Below, in pieces: positions 32,483 through 42,449 of a stretch of 64,000 nt of DNA. This DNA is from Clostridia bacterium. GTDB taxonomy: Bacteria > Bacillota > Clostridia > Christensenellales > Aristaeellaceae. A program made the position numbers and the translations under genes. The stretch lies in the NCBI GenBank assembly GCA_017541105.1, contig JAFXZS010000008.1, positions 179,743 through 243,742 on the forward strand, in the 5' to 3' direction. The first letter of the stretch is position 1. Every line of letters starts with the position of its first letter. The notes below the pieces were generated by a model, which was not told the DNA's origin, did not search any database, and was given only the letters and a program-made list of their open reading frames with translations.

Positions 32483-33619
32483 TCATTGCTTTTGATCAAG
32501 ATCTTTGATCACAACGCCAAGTTCTTCAAGCATTTTTTTATGCCTCTTAATTGAGCAGTAATGCTTTGCCATAAACGGTATATCTTTAATGAATTGCGTT
32601 CCTTTCCACAACCAGGCAAAAGCTCTTAGGCCTGGTATTTTTACGTTTTTCCATTCCTCTTTTCCCTTTTGCTGCAGTTCTTTGAGTGCAGTATTTGGGT
32701 GTCTGATTTTTATAAATCTGTAGAAAGACTTCTTCTCTTCCGTTGTTTTCTTCCTTCCAAAGTTTCCGCTGGTCAGAACATGTCTCATCAGTTGGGAGCA
32801 AAGGCTTTCATCGGAATGTTTACGCCATGGATGTGCCGGCATTCCAAGATACATCTCACACATTCTGGTTGTGGCAGTAGCCAGGGTTTCCAGGCCGACC
32901 CGAGTAGCCAGCTCCATGAATTGTGTCCAGGCCGTCTCATCTGTCAGACATTTGTCAGCAAACAGCATCCAGTCTATGACATGCCTTAAGCCAAGTCCGC
33001 TTTCCAGATGCTGATTAATGTGTTCAATCAGAATAAGTCCGTTCATTAGATCCGGAAGAACATGAGAGTTGCCTATTTGTTCGAAAATCAGTGAATCGAA
33101 CATTTTTGCTTTTTCCGGATCATTCATGATTGCGAAAGAATAATGAACCTCCACAAGAATACCGTTTTTGGTGAATGTTCTGTGACGGCCTTCCTGTATA
33201 TCAGAAAGACTTGTACTTTCCCGATACCCATTCAGCAGAAGGGATTCGCATGCAGCCTCTGTATCCTCTGGCTTTGTAAGAATATCAATATCACCCAATG
33301 TCCGTAATTCTGGATTTGGATAGTACTGAGCTGCAGACGTCCCTTTTAGCACAACATAAGGCACTGAAATAGGAAGCACCGACTCCGCATATCGACAGGT
33401 TACATTATATGAAATCTGTTTCAGAATCTCAGTCTTCCACTGATCATGAAGTTCTTTGGGCATCTCAACGGATGCGAGCAGTTGTGCTGGAAGAGCCAGA
33501 ATCGAATGGTGCCGCATTTCATCAAAATCTTCCCAGGTCACTTTTTCAATAGAGGTTCCCCATATTGAACCCCGAACCAGCGGAAGCGGTATGGTGTTAT
33601 GGCTGATGATGTTCATCAT
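32483..33619 (-). CDS. Uncharacterised nucleotidyltransferase-family protein (NTP_transf_5 type)
   Basis: 378 residues. The polymerase-beta-like core reads VPYVVLKGTSAAQYYPNPELRTLGDIDIL, with the GDIDIL acidic pair expected to bind metal, then an HHxH-poor helical C-terminus (LILIEHINQHLESGLGLRHVIDWMLF). Such proteins turn up near HprK-like kinases, PqqD proteins and S26 peptidases in peptide clusters, and the rest of such a set lies only a few kb away (24376-29280). Here it is placed at the end of the capsule locus instead. Target unknown. ATG 33619 follows GGGGAG. Confidence 0.8.
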   Translation of the reverse strand: MMNIISHNTIPLPLVRGSIWGTSIEKVTWEDFDEMRHHSILALPAQLLASVEMPKELHDQWKTEILKQISYNVTCRYAESVLPISVPYVVLKGTSAAQYYPNPELRTLGDIDILTKPEDTEAACESLLLNGYRESTSLSDIQEGRHRTFTKNGILVEVHYSFAIMNDPEKAKMFDSLIFEQIGNSHVLPDLMNGLILIEHINQHLESGLGLRHVIDWMLFADKCLTDETAWTQFMELATRVGLETLATATTRMCEMYLGMPAHPWRKHSDESLCSQLMRHVLTSGNFGRKKTTEEKKSFYRFIKIRHPNTALKELQQKGKEEWKNVKIPGLRAFAWLWKGTQFIKDIPFMAKHYCSIKRHKKMLEELGVVIKDLDQKQ

Positions 33620-33782
33620 TCTGATAATCTCCCCTATTCATGTTTTACAATGCCGCCGATGTAAATAATTATCTTTCTACATTTTCTATTAGATAATCTA
33701 ATTCTGACGATTTGAGCTGTAAATAAACAATCTTATTTCGGAGTAGGTTTACGTATCAAGCCTGCCTGCCCGACATATACAA

Positions 33783-34871
33783 TCAATTATTGGTCAAATG
33801 GCTTACAAATCTTGTAATTCTGCATTCTATGATCTCAAACAGATTATTGATTCTTATCGCTCTGAAAACCAATTGACGTATATAATCTATTATTGCACAA
33901 GCGATATATATACCAACGACAGTACCAAGTATACAAACAATCATGATGAATAGATTTTTATCATGAAATTGTGAAGGATTGATTGTTTTCCACAAAACTG
34001 GCCTAAGGCATGGATTATCATGTATAAGGTATACGCCAAATGAACAGCTTGCCAATAAATTAATTAACCGAATACATATACTGTTTTGAATTCTGATATC
34101 TAAAAATACTAAAAAGAGACATATCGATGCAAAAAGGAATAAAGGATTATTGTTAAAAAACAAAAATCTATGTTGATCCCCATATCCAAACATGATGCAC
34201 AGTTTTATCATTACATATTCTGCAAGCACCGTTGCTAAACATGGGATAATGACGAATAGAACTTTGGGTTTGGAATGTATATAATGCAATCTTAAATAAG
34301 CCCCGATAAAATATAAGGTTAAAAACCAATAAAAATCATTACCCTGACTAAAAAAACTCTTTGACCACACAAAAACACTTGGTATAATTGAATAAACAAA
34401 AATGAGTAACACAAGTATTCGTTTTAATTGTTGTTTTGTTGTTTTATGTATGAAAAAATTCAGAAATGGGCTGAAAAGTAAAACCAGCATATAATATGTT
34501 ACAAACCAGTATTCTCCGCTGATTACAGGAGTAATTGATTGAACAATTTGTTTGATGTCCACCCCTGCATAAACAGAATATAAAGCAATCCCTATAATTG
34601 AATAAAAAAGTACTTGAGTCTCTATATTCAGAACTCGTTTAATTGAAAAGTTCATATTACACAAAAAATACGAACTGATGAGTATAAAACAATTTACGCC
34701 CATATCGCTAAACGCGCGAAAGCTATTCGTAACAAAGTACTCTTTGGACCCAAATTCAACCTGATCAGATAAGCCGCCATGACTTAAAATATGAAGAGTA
34801 ATGATCATCATCATAGAAATGATTCTTAAAGCATCCAGCCCCGAATTCCGTTCTTGCTGATATCTTGTCAT
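33783..34871 (-). CDS. Membrane acyltransferase (acyltransferase 3 family)
   Basis: 362 residues from ATG 34871, 9 bases after GGGGAG. About ten membrane helices. The N-terminal signature GLDALRIISMMMIITLHILSH carries the conserved Arg and His of the family, which O-acetylates or otherwise acylates sugars on exported glycans. In a capsule locus the obvious substrate is the repeat unit or its lipid-linked form. The sequence is strongly A+T rich like its neighbours. Confidence 0.88.
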   Translation of the reverse strand: MTRYQQERNSGLDALRIISMMMIITLHILSHGGLSDQVEFGSKEYFVTNSFRAFSDMGVNCFILISSYFLCNMNFSIKRVLNIETQVLFYSIIGIALYSVYAGVDIKQIVQSITPVISGEYWFVTYYMLVLLFSPFLNFFIHKTTKQQLKRILVLLIFVYSIIPSVFVWSKSFFSQGNDFYWFLTLYFIGAYLRLHYIHSKPKVLFVIIPCLATVLAEYVMIKLCIMFGYGDQHRFLFFNNNPLFLFASICLFLVFLDIRIQNSICIRLINLLASCSFGVYLIHDNPCLRPVLWKTINPSQFHDKNLFIMIVCILGTVVGIYIACAIIDYIRQLVFRAIRINNLFEIIECRITRFVSHLTNN

Positions 34872-34891
34872 AGCCAGTCTCCCCAAAAAGT

Positions 34892-36358
34892 TTACATATT
34901 GCTTAATTGACTGTCCTTGTGCACAATCTTCTTTATGATATTCAAAAGATAATTGAAAGAATCGTTTTTAGTTGTCTTACTTAATAAAACATAGACAAAT
35001 ATCCCAACGAGAATCTGTATGATCAGCGTCATCATCGTAGTACAGCCAATAAGTTCCACACATTTGACACATATACCCATGAAAGCACACATCATGAACG
35101 TCTGAGCTATATCCCCAATCTGCTCCTTAATGCGATATCCTAATAAACGGTTGGCATAATAACCATAGCATACAACACTTAGCACAGTTGTAAGCAAAGA
35201 TCCAATCGCAATCAGGAAGACACTTTTAAAGGCAAAAACGGCAATAATCACCGTAGAAAGCGCAAATATGTTGACGATAAGCATTATTCTGAAAATAATG
35301 TCGCTTTTTCCGATTCCCAGTATTGCCTGCCTGCAGGATGTTTCTAATGGGCGTGTAAAATAACAAATACAAAAGATTCGGATATACGGAACTGCAAGTA
35401 TCCATTTTTCAGTAAGAATAATACTTACAAAACCATTCGAAACAACCATAAAACCTACCATTACCGGAGCAAGAATGTATACACCAAGTCGAATTGTTTT
35501 ACGCAAGGTGTTTTTTAATTCCAATAGATTTTCCTGCTGTTTTGAATATGCCGGAAGCATTACTTTGCTGATTGCCGCATTGATGTTGGTTACAACTAAA
35601 CCCGGATATTTCTTCCCTTCTTCGTAATATGCAAGATCTGATGATCCAAATACTTTTCCGACGATCAGTGTTCTGATATCACCCTCCAGTGTGGCAACCA
35701 GTTCCGATGCTAATAATCTCCATCCAAAAGAAACGATTCTTTTGGCACTTGTCCTCGAATACTGAAATCTTGGTTTCCAGCCGCATATAAACCATAAGGC
35801 AATGGTGTCCACGGTAGTATTCGTGAGATACTGCGCAACTAATGCCCATACTCCATATCCATGAAATGCAAGTAAAACACCTACAATTCCTGAAACAACA
35901 GTGCCGAACAATGTGGCAATAAAGAAACTCTTGAACGCCATTTGTCTCTGAATATAAGCCTGCTGAATACTGTTCAATGCCGCTAATGGCAGCCTGAGCG
36001 CCATTACGCGCAGCACGATTGCCAGATCATCCATCGCATAATATCTTTCAATGAGCGGTGACACCAAAAACAGCAGGAAATACAAAAGCAAAGAAATTGT
36101 CATACTCAATGCGAATGCAGTATTAAAATCTATGCTGCTTGCTTTTTGCTGTTGAACAATTGCATTTCCAAATCCGCTGGTAACAAACACATTGCAAAGA
36201 TTTATGAAGATGATTACAATGGCGACTATACCATAATGCTCTGGATCGAGCAAACGCGCCAATACAATAGAAACAACAGTAGTTACCAGTTGCGCTGTAA
36301 TCCTTTCACCAAAGGACCAAATGAGTCCGCCCTTTATACTGTTCGGCTTTGTTTTCAA
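34892..36358 (-). CDS. Polysaccharide repeat-unit flippase (Wzx/MOP type)
   Basis: About 488 residues from TTG 36358, preceded by AAGGTG and overlapping the ATP-grasp stop as TTGA. The protein then starts just before the family-typical GGLIWSFGERI. Upstream ATGs at 36442 and 36385 lie inside the previous gene. Twelve to fourteen hydrophobic segments are visible, with the MOP pattern VVSIVLARLLDPEHYGIVA. It should flip lipid-linked repeat units to the outside for the polymerase at 39292-40659. Confidence 0.9.
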   Translation of the reverse strand: MKTKPNSIKGGLIWSFGERITAQLVTTVVSIVLARLLDPEHYGIVAIVIIFINLCNVFVTSGFGNAIVQQQKASSIDFNTAFALSMTISLLLYFLLFLVSPLIERYYAMDDLAIVLRVMALRLPLAALNSIQQAYIQRQMAFKSFFIATLFGTVVSGIVGVLLAFHGYGVWALVAQYLTNTTVDTIALWFICGWKPRFQYSRTSAKRIVSFGWRLLASELVATLEGDIRTLIVGKVFGSSDLAYYEEGKKYPGLVVTNINAAISKVMLPAYSKQQENLLELKNTLRKTIRLGVYILAPVMVGFMVVSNGFVSIILTEKWILAVPYIRIFCICYFTRPLETSCRQAILGIGKSDIIFRIMLIVNIFALSTVIIAVFAFKSVFLIAIGSLLTTVLSVVCYGYYANRLLGYRIKEQIGDIAQTFMMCAFMGICVKCVELIGCTTMMTLIIQILVGIFVYVLLSKTTKNDSFNYLLNIIKKIVHKDSQLSNM

Positions 36359-37539
36359 CTTTTTTTCACCTTGTTTCGACCGCATTTTTGTGATATCATT
36401 TGCCAATACCATGGAATTGTTCCAGATAAATCTTTTATCCACATCTTGTTAAACGCACTTGTATGCAATAAATCAGCAATCCAGGAGCTCGCACTTATTC
36501 TTCTGTCGTAAACATGATGAATATCGGATGTCTCATTCATAAAGTATTTCTCATCTTCAAATACTTCTTCTGATTTTGCCAGGGATATCTCTTCACCTTC
36601 AGCATCACTTACCCAAATATAGGGTATATTGAGTCCGTTCTTAACAAGCGCCCATGTATTCCCGCTGTTTCGAAAATTAATCTCATTCAGCAGGTAATCT
36701 CCCTCATCTGTTTCAAGCAATTCAAAATCGAACAATCCTGAATACCCTATATCAGTTAACAAATCAATGACATTGTATATCATCTTTTCATTTTTCGTAA
36801 AACAGGCGAATGAAAGGGATGCCCCTGCTTCATATGGATAATAGCGTATTTTTTTCAGCGTGCCAAAGTATGCTTTCCGACTGTTCTCTGTAATACAGCC
36901 AAAACAGCATAATTCATTCTTCTTAAAAACAAACTCCTGAATCAGTATTTCATTATACTTTTTTTGTCGATAATAATTGATTGCTTCTGCCAGCCCGGAT
37001 TCACTTTCAATACGTTTTATATCGGTTTTATTCCCTTTTGCGCTGATTCGCGGTTTCATAATACAGGGATAACCAATGCTGCTTGCCACTTTGTCGAATA
37101 TGGTTTTTTCATCCTTGTCAAGCTCTGCCACTATGCTTTTCGCCATTCGGATATTGTAAGATTGCGCAAGTTCTATTTGTTTATACTTATCCATGTATTC
37201 GCAAATTAATCGTTGTTTTTTTGCTATAGAGGGAAGGAGAAACTTTTCTGAAAGGACATCAAAATGCAAATCAATGCACATTGCCGCAAAGTCTGACGTT
37301 GGAATGATCGGTATAATACCGCCATGCCATGAAAGAAGAAAATCCAGCAAGGCTTGTTCGGATTCTTGAATCGACACCTTCTTGCCTCGGCAATACTTTG
37401 AATGAAAGCATAAGGGCTTCTTCTCTTTTGACCCAAAAATAACCGTATGAACTATGATCCCCTGAGAGCCTAATGCTCTGATAACTCCCAAAGTGTTTTG
37501 ATGATCAGAGCCAATCACTAAAGATTCACGTACTGGCAC
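36355..37539 (-). CDS. ATP-grasp ligase
   Basis: 394 residues from GTG 37539. The N-terminal half is a Rossmann-like pre-ATP-grasp domain (SLVIGSDHQNTLGVIRALGSQG). The ATP-grasp core has the Lys in YPCIMKPRIS, the loop RISAKGNKTD and metal ligands in LLNEINFRNSGNTW (E-N-R-N type). Enzymes of this shape join a carboxylate to an amine, as in D-aspartate ligase, so it could add an amino acid or amine to a uronic acid of the capsule. That fits the UDP-uronate genes but is inference. Tightly coupled to the flippase. Confidence 0.82.
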   Translation of the reverse strand: MPVRESLVIGSDHQNTLGVIRALGSQGIIVHTVIFGSKEKKPLCFHSKYCRGKKVSIQESEQALLDFLLSWHGGIIPIIPTSDFAAMCIDLHFDVLSEKFLLPSIAKKQRLICEYMDKYKQIELAQSYNIRMAKSIVAELDKDEKTIFDKVASSIGYPCIMKPRISAKGNKTDIKRIESESGLAEAINYYRQKKYNEILIQEFVFKKNELCCFGCITENSRKAYFGTLKKIRYYPYEAGASLSFACFTKNEKMIYNVIDLLTDIGYSGLFDFELLETDEGDYLLNEINFRNSGNTWALVKNGLNIPYIWVSDAEGEEISLAKSEEVFEDEKYFMNETSDIHHVYDRRISASSWIADLLHTSAFNKMWIKDLSGTIPWYWQMISQKCGRNKVKKS

Positions 37540-37566
37540 GTTTTTCTTCTCACTTTCTCAATCAAT

Positions 37567-38079
37567 CTATTTCAGCAGTTCCTGCAAATATGTTTTTTTG
37601 TCATGTTTATATTTCTCTGAATCGTATGGTTTCATCGTTCTTAAGCATTTTTCAGCATATTCCATAGTTGTCATAATTACTTTTGCAGGAACCCCTGCGG
37701 CCACCATTCCATCCGGAATATCTTTTGTAACCACGCTTCCCGCCGCGATTACGCATCTTTTTCCGATAGTTACTCCGGGCATTATTGTACTGTTGCATCC
37801 AACAAAGGAACGTTCTCCTATATATATTTTCCCATACTTTATTATCTTTGAATATTGGGGGATATCACGAAACGACCATGTCCCGCCGTCATGGGTAACA
37901 AATGATACTCCAAATGATATTCTGACATGATCCCCTAGTGTTATTAAATATGGCTCCGAACCAAATTCGCAGTTTCCCATTACCGAAACACCTTTTCCCG
38001 CATGCAATCCTTCTTTAAGCGCCATTTTATACGATCCAAAGACCAATCGTTCGATCTTATGAAAAAAAGCTTTACTCAT
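37567..38079 (-). CDS. Hexapeptide-repeat O-acetyltransferase
   Basis: 170 residues with a left-handed beta-helix: imperfect hexapeptides across about 45-145 (VRISFGVSFVTHDGG, IGERSFVGCNSTIMPGVTIG, CVIAAGSVVTKDIPDG). The His in VTHDGG and the pattern match maltose/galactoside acetyltransferases. It likely O-acetylates a sugar or a biosynthetic intermediate. The start overlaps the deacetylase-like stop as ATGA, so the two are translated together. Confidence 0.88.
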   Translation of the reverse strand: MSKAFFHKIERLVFGSYKMALKEGLHAGKGVSVMGNCEFGSEPYLITLGDHVRISFGVSFVTHDGGTWSFRDIPQYSKIIKYGKIYIGERSFVGCNSTIMPGVTIGKRCVIAAGSVVTKDIPDGMVAAGVPAKVIMTTMEYAEKCLRTMKPYDSEKYKHDKKTYLQELLK

Positions 38080-39002
38080 CGTAATTCTCCATCAAGATAT
38101 AAATGTCTGAATTGAGATAAACTGCAACCCTGATAATTTAATTCTGAGACATACGCAAAGAATTTTTCGATTATCGTATAAAAGTGCTCACATTGTTCCG
38201 ATGTCCGGGTATACGGGCTTCCTCCAGGCATCAGTTCTGATGAATGAACCATAAACTCCAAATATGAATCAGGCGTTTTCTTCCTTATCCATTCAGTGAG
38301 AATTTCCATCTCCTTGTTTCCCTTGATCGGCCTTAACCATAAGGGATCGCCTAAAAACAATGTTCTGATTCTGCTGCGAATTGACCCTTCTCCAGGCAAC
38401 CATCTGACAATTCCCGTAGTCATTGGTATTTCAAGAAGATTATCCGCGATATAATACACCCTGTGCAATTCTTTCGAGTAGTCACTTCCAACGTTTTTCA
38501 TGCGGCCGGGAAGATTGGACAAATCCAACCCTGGCGCAACTGAACAATCTATCTGAATTCCATGCTTTGTAAGGTTTCGGAAATATGTTTTGTTTGTCGC
38601 CCATCTTCCGGCCCTGTGTGAGATGATATCCATTTCAAATCGATTACGGAGCAAATCCATCATAGTTGATACTTTTTTATCCACTACCTCGTCAGGATAC
38701 TCGGTGATGTAGGGGTTGCCGCCGTATTTGTTCTGCAGCATATATTCTGGTGGTGTATTCCATGCATGAAGATGCATACCAATTTCGCATTTCCCATCAC
38801 GCGCTTTTCTTCTGCCGTAATCAACCCATCTTGAATCCATAGCCATCTCATAATTCGTCAGATATGTGGGGACAAAACCATATTGCTCACATAAGGATTG
38901 GAACCGCGGAATAAAAAGAGTGTTTTCTGTCGTTATCGTCTGTCCTTCATGCCAGTTCCAAAGATTATCACCTTCAGTATCAACTGTTATAAGAAAATAC
39001 AT
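38076..39002 (-). CDS. Polysaccharide-deacetylase-like protein
   Basis: 308 residues from ATG 39002, directly after GGAGGATTGAAG; the open frame upstream has no supporting start. The fold is of the NodB/WalW type: early DTEGD aspartates, then CEIGMHLHAW (HxH metal motif) and ISHRAGRWA. Enzymes of this family remove N- or O-acetyl groups from sugars, though the capsule-locus members are mostly uncharacterised. It is coupled by a 4-base overlap to an acetyltransferase gene, so the pair may set the acetylation pattern. Confidence 0.8.
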   Translation of the reverse strand: MYFLITVDTEGDNLWNWHEGQTITTENTLFIPRFQSLCEQYGFVPTYLTNYEMAMDSRWVDYGRRKARDGKCEIGMHLHAWNTPPEYMLQNKYGGNPYITEYPDEVVDKKVSTMMDLLRNRFEMDIISHRAGRWATNKTYFRNLTKHGIQIDCSVAPGLDLSNLPGRMKNVGSDYSKELHRVYYIADNLLEIPMTTGIVRWLPGEGSIRSRIRTLFLGDPLWLRPIKGNKEMEILTEWIRKKTPDSYLEFMVHSSELMPGGSPYTRTSEQCEHFYTIIEKFFAYVSELNYQGCSLSQFRHLYLDGELR

Positions 39003-39291
39003 CTTCAATCCTCCAGGTTGGCTTGTCTTTTTTTTACAGCCTGTATTGAGTGATTCCTTGCATGATCTTAGCGCATAAAAGAGAAGCACCCAGACAAACA
39101 GCAACTCCAACTGTGGTTTTTTCCACACTAAATATTGTCAGTACCCGTAACGCATATTCACAAACAATATAATGCGATAATCACAAACTTCCCCGTACTT
39201 TGAAAAAACCTCCGCAGAAAGTATCTCTTATTTCAATCATAGCAAAAAGATGGAAAGAAAAACAAACAAGAAAAACAGACACGCATCCCTG

Positions 39292-40659
39292 TCAATGAAT
39301 GATATATTTGCTGGTTGTTTTGCGTAATGAAGATACCCCTTCTTGACATTCGTTTTCTTGTTCATGGTTTTCCTCTCGCAGTGAAAGTGCCAAAGTCATA
39401 ATTAAATGAGGGAATAACATGTAGTATGGATTAATGATTTGCCCGGTTAATGAGTATAAAAAGCATCCTGCGAATGCTGCTATTTGAATACCCTGATTGC
39501 TGCTGTTATACTTCTTCCCGGATAAATACCTGTCCTTAACGCTTACACCCCACAAACCTATAAACATAATAAACCCAAGAATTCCTAAATCAACTAATAA
39601 TTGTACCAGCGAAGTATGACTTGATTCTCCTACCGGGATGTTCAACCGATAATTTGGCTTTATTACACCTGCTCCGAATAAATACACATCCGGATAACTG
39701 AAAAAGGCCTCTATGTATTCATAAACCAAATACACTCGTCTGTTACCTTCACCATCAGCAACGTCTGATTCGTTAACCCGGGCAATAAAACCTTCAAACA
39801 CCTCTGGTACTTGCCGTACAATAATCAGACCGAGTCCAACAGCCAAAACTAAAATACTGATCATTATTACAAGTGATTTTACCGATTTTTTTCTGGTCCA
39901 GAACAAAAGGGCAAAAAACACTGCCATCACAACAAACCATGCCCTGGATAATGAAAAGACAGCGGCCACAACGAGTATGCAAATACAGGCGATTATTATT
40001 CCCTTATATTTCTTTGATGTATATAACAAACCGATAGACAGCATTACCGCAACAGCAGAAAACATCGAAACAGAGTTTGGATTCAGACTGATATGAACGC
40101 CATCTTCTACCCTAAATTGGCCTATTCTGAACCAGCCTTTTGAAAGCAAATAAACCCAATTGGATGGAGCGTGTCGAAATGAAAACAGTACTATAATACT
40201 CAAACAAAGTGTTGTTCCCCAGATATAATTTTGCACACATTCCTTTACATGTATATTTTCATCGAACATAATCACGAAGAAAACAGATATATGTGCTATG
40301 TATCCAAACAATTCTTTATAATCGAATTGTCGATAGCCAAAGGATGCAAACACCTCCAGCAAACTGAAAACACATATTGCCAACACCTGTGATTTATTAA
40401 TACCGGGAGTTTTAATAAAATACAATATCAAAGCAGCCAGCATAAGATAATTAGCCGGCAAACCACACAGCAGCGGAAAAAGGAAGCACAGCATTTCAAT
40501 CATTTCAGAATGATTGGCGAAAAATAAAAAAGAAACTTCAACGACTAAAAATATCACCTTTGGTAATGAGATCAAAAATACATCCCGTATAAAGAGCAGG
40601 AAAACATTCGTTAGTATGAATATTAACATCAAACCCTTACGAGTTTCAAATTGTTCCAT
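39292..40659 (-). CDS. O-antigen/capsule polymerase-like membrane protein (Wzy type)
   Basis: 455 residues with ten or more membrane helices and a large outside loop holding the ligase/polymerase-type segment SLNPNSVSMFSAVAVM plus GVIKPNYRLNIPVGESSHTS. Wzy proteins share little sequence but this layout, with the ESSHTSLVQLLVDLGILG run, matches the Wzy_C family. It would link repeat units at the outer face of the membrane after the flippase. The 289 bases between it and the deacetylase gene are A+T rich, and I see no gene or clear promoter there. Confidence 0.85.
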   Translation of the reverse strand: MEQFETRKGLMLIFILTNVFLLFIRDVFLISLPKVIFLVVEVSFLFFANHSEMIEMLCFLFPLLCGLPANYLMLAALILYFIKTPGINKSQVLAICVFSLLEVFASFGYRQFDYKELFGYIAHISVFFVIMFDENIHVKECVQNYIWGTTLCLSIIVLFSFRHAPSNWVYLLSKGWFRIGQFRVEDGVHISLNPNSVSMFSAVAVMLSIGLLYTSKKYKGIIIACICILVVAAVFSLSRAWFVVMAVFFALLFWTRKKSVKSLVIMISILVLAVGLGLIIVRQVPEVFEGFIARVNESDVADGEGNRRVYLVYEYIEAFFSYPDVYLFGAGVIKPNYRLNIPVGESSHTSLVQLLVDLGILGFIMFIGLWGVSVKDRYLSGKKYNSSNQGIQIAAFAGCFLYSLTGQIINPYYMLFPHLIMTLALSLREENHEQENECQEGVSSLRKTTSKYIIH

Positions 40660-40666
40660 TTTAACC

Positions 40667-41743
40667 TCATTTTTTGGCTTTCATATCCAGATAATACTTT
40701 AAATATTGATTCGCCATTTCCGGAGCAGAGTATTTCCTGACAATCTCTTTTGATTTGCTGCGCATCAGTTGAATTTGTTCATCATCGGCGGAAATCATTC
40801 GTATCATGGCTTCACTCAGTGCGTCGTCATCGTGATCAGGGATGATAAATCCATTTCCATGAATTACATCTTTCAAGCCTCCCACGTCTGTTGAAATAAT
40901 CGGAAGGCCTGAAGCTAATGCTTCCAGTACTGACATTGGCATTGCTTCACGATGCGATGATTGGATATAAACGTCTGATACAGCATAATACTGTTCAGGA
41001 TCTGATACCATTCCCGGCAGATCGACTGAGGATTCCATGTTCAGTTCTTTTACTAACCTGATTAGCTGCTGATGTGTAGGGCCATCGCCGGCCAGAATCA
41101 GTTTTGCGTCCGGATGCACTTGTTTGATTTTACTGAACGCATAGATGATTGCGGCTTGATTCTTATTATCATCTTGTCTCGAAACATTAATGAATGTAAA
41201 ATGATTATGTTTCTTTTGATAAAATTTTTCTATTTCTACGCCATTATTGATACAAACGATCCTTTTATCATGAATGCAGAAGTATTGCTGCATCAGAATC
41301 AGGTTTTCTTCAGAAACAGCTGCGATCCTGATTTTCTTTTTTTTCAATCCCCATTTTATCAAAGGGAGAACGGCAGCAGGAAATGCCTGGTCGGGTCTCG
41401 TATGCGCTGTAATTAATAGGGGAATATTATGCAATAAAGCCCAGGGAACGGCATATGCCATTCCGCCCAAATGAACATGAACGATATCCGGTTTTCTTTT
41501 GCTGATCTCAGCAAATATACGAAGCATTTTCCCGGGCGTTATCTTTCCCCTCTCATGCAGAAATTCAACAGAGCAGTTCTTTTCAACTTCTTTTTCAAGT
41601 TCTGAGTATGTCTGCCCTTCATAACATAATACGGATATTTCAATACCTGTTTTATCAATATTTTTGACGATCTGGGCTGCTACCATCTGTCCGCCGCCAA
41701 CGGACAGACTTCCGATGAATATCAGCAAGCGTAATTTTTCCAT
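40667..41743 (-). CDS. Glycosyltransferase family 4
   Basis: 358 residues, GT-B fold. N-terminal GSLSVGGGQMVAAQIVKNI acceptor loop; C-terminal nucleotide-sugar site FINVSRQDDNKNQAAIIYAF, LAGDGP and EAMPMSVLEALASGLPIISTDVGG (E-x7-E). A retaining transferase using a nucleotide sugar; the sugar cannot be predicted. It is 7 bases from the polymerase gene, in the same transcript. Confidence 0.92.
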   Translation of the reverse strand: MEKLRLLIFIGSLSVGGGQMVAAQIVKNIDKTGIEISVLCYEGQTYSELEKEVEKNCSVEFLHERGKITPGKMLRIFAEISKRKPDIVHVHLGGMAYAVPWALLHNIPLLITAHTRPDQAFPAAVLPLIKWGLKKKKIRIAAVSEENLILMQQYFCIHDKRIVCINNGVEIEKFYQKKHNHFTFINVSRQDDNKNQAAIIYAFSKIKQVHPDAKLILAGDGPTHQQLIRLVKELNMESSVDLPGMVSDPEQYYAVSDVYIQSSHREAMPMSVLEALASGLPIISTDVGGLKDVIHGNGFIIPDHDDDALSEAMIRMISADDEQIQLMRSKSKEIVRKYSAPEMANQYLKYYLDMKAKK

Positions 41744-41808
41744 ATGTGGATCCCTTTTCAGTCGATTGTTGCATTATAATCACGAGGCAAAATGTTATGA
41801 AACAGAAA

Positions 41809-42390
41809 CTAATTCATATCTAGCATATTTGACAGATTGCTATGTGAATCATTTTGAGAAATCATTCTGGCTGGCACGCCGCCCCACGTTGTGCCGGGTA
41901 TATCAATATCCTTAACAACAACCGCATTTGCGCCAATCGCAACATTATCCGCGATTGTTATATGTCCAATGATTTTAGCGCCCGTTGCAATAAATACATT
42001 ATTGCCAATCACTGCTGCACCTTTTTTCCCATTCGTTGAACCAATGCAAACCCCTTCATGAATACGACAGTTCTCGCCAATCACTGTTGTCCCATTAATA
42101 ACTAAACTGCCATAATGCGCTATCGAAAACCCCTTCCCGATCTTTGTCGAAAATGGTATTGTAAAACCCAGTTTGGTTGACAGATGATGATACCTGATTC
42201 TCCAAAGCAAAAATGGGAAAAAAACTGTTTTATGCTTTTTCCTTTTATTATAATAATAATTGCAATATCTCAAACAATATTGAAATTTCCAAATTTCATC
42301 TCCAAATAGTTTAGGAGTTATTCCGTTATGTTTGGATGCTTTCGCGTCTTGATTCAGATATTCGATCAATTGTTCCTTTGTATAAATCAC
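41809..42390 (-). CDS. Serine-acetyltransferase-like hexapeptide transferase
   Basis: 193 residues from GTG 42390, 7 bases after GGGAGG. The C-terminal half is a left-handed beta-helix (GKGFSIAHYGSLVINGTTVIG, IGNNVFIATGAKIIG, IADNVAIGANAVVVKDI) like CysE; the AHYGSLVING His-containing segment matches the serine acetyltransferase active site region. In capsule loci such proteins usually acetylate a sugar rather than serine. Substrate unknown. Confidence 0.82.
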   Translation of the reverse strand: MIYTKEQLIEYLNQDAKASKHNGITPKLFGDEIWKFQYCLRYCNYYYNKRKKHKTVFFPFLLWRIRYHHLSTKLGFTIPFSTKIGKGFSIAHYGSLVINGTTVIGENCRIHEGVCIGSTNGKKGAAVIGNNVFIATGAKIIGHITIADNVAIGANAVVVKDIDIPGTTWGGVPARMISQNDSHSNLSNMLDMN

Positions 42391-42449
42391 AATAAAACCT
42401 CCCAAAACATACCATATTCAAGTTTAGCTATTTGCAATTTATTGAGGTG

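Noticed and set aside
32483-33619. Toxin-antitoxin nucleotidyltransferase (MenA/AbiEii type)
   Set aside because: The core resembles the NTP_transf_5 group and no antitoxin-like partner is adjacent.
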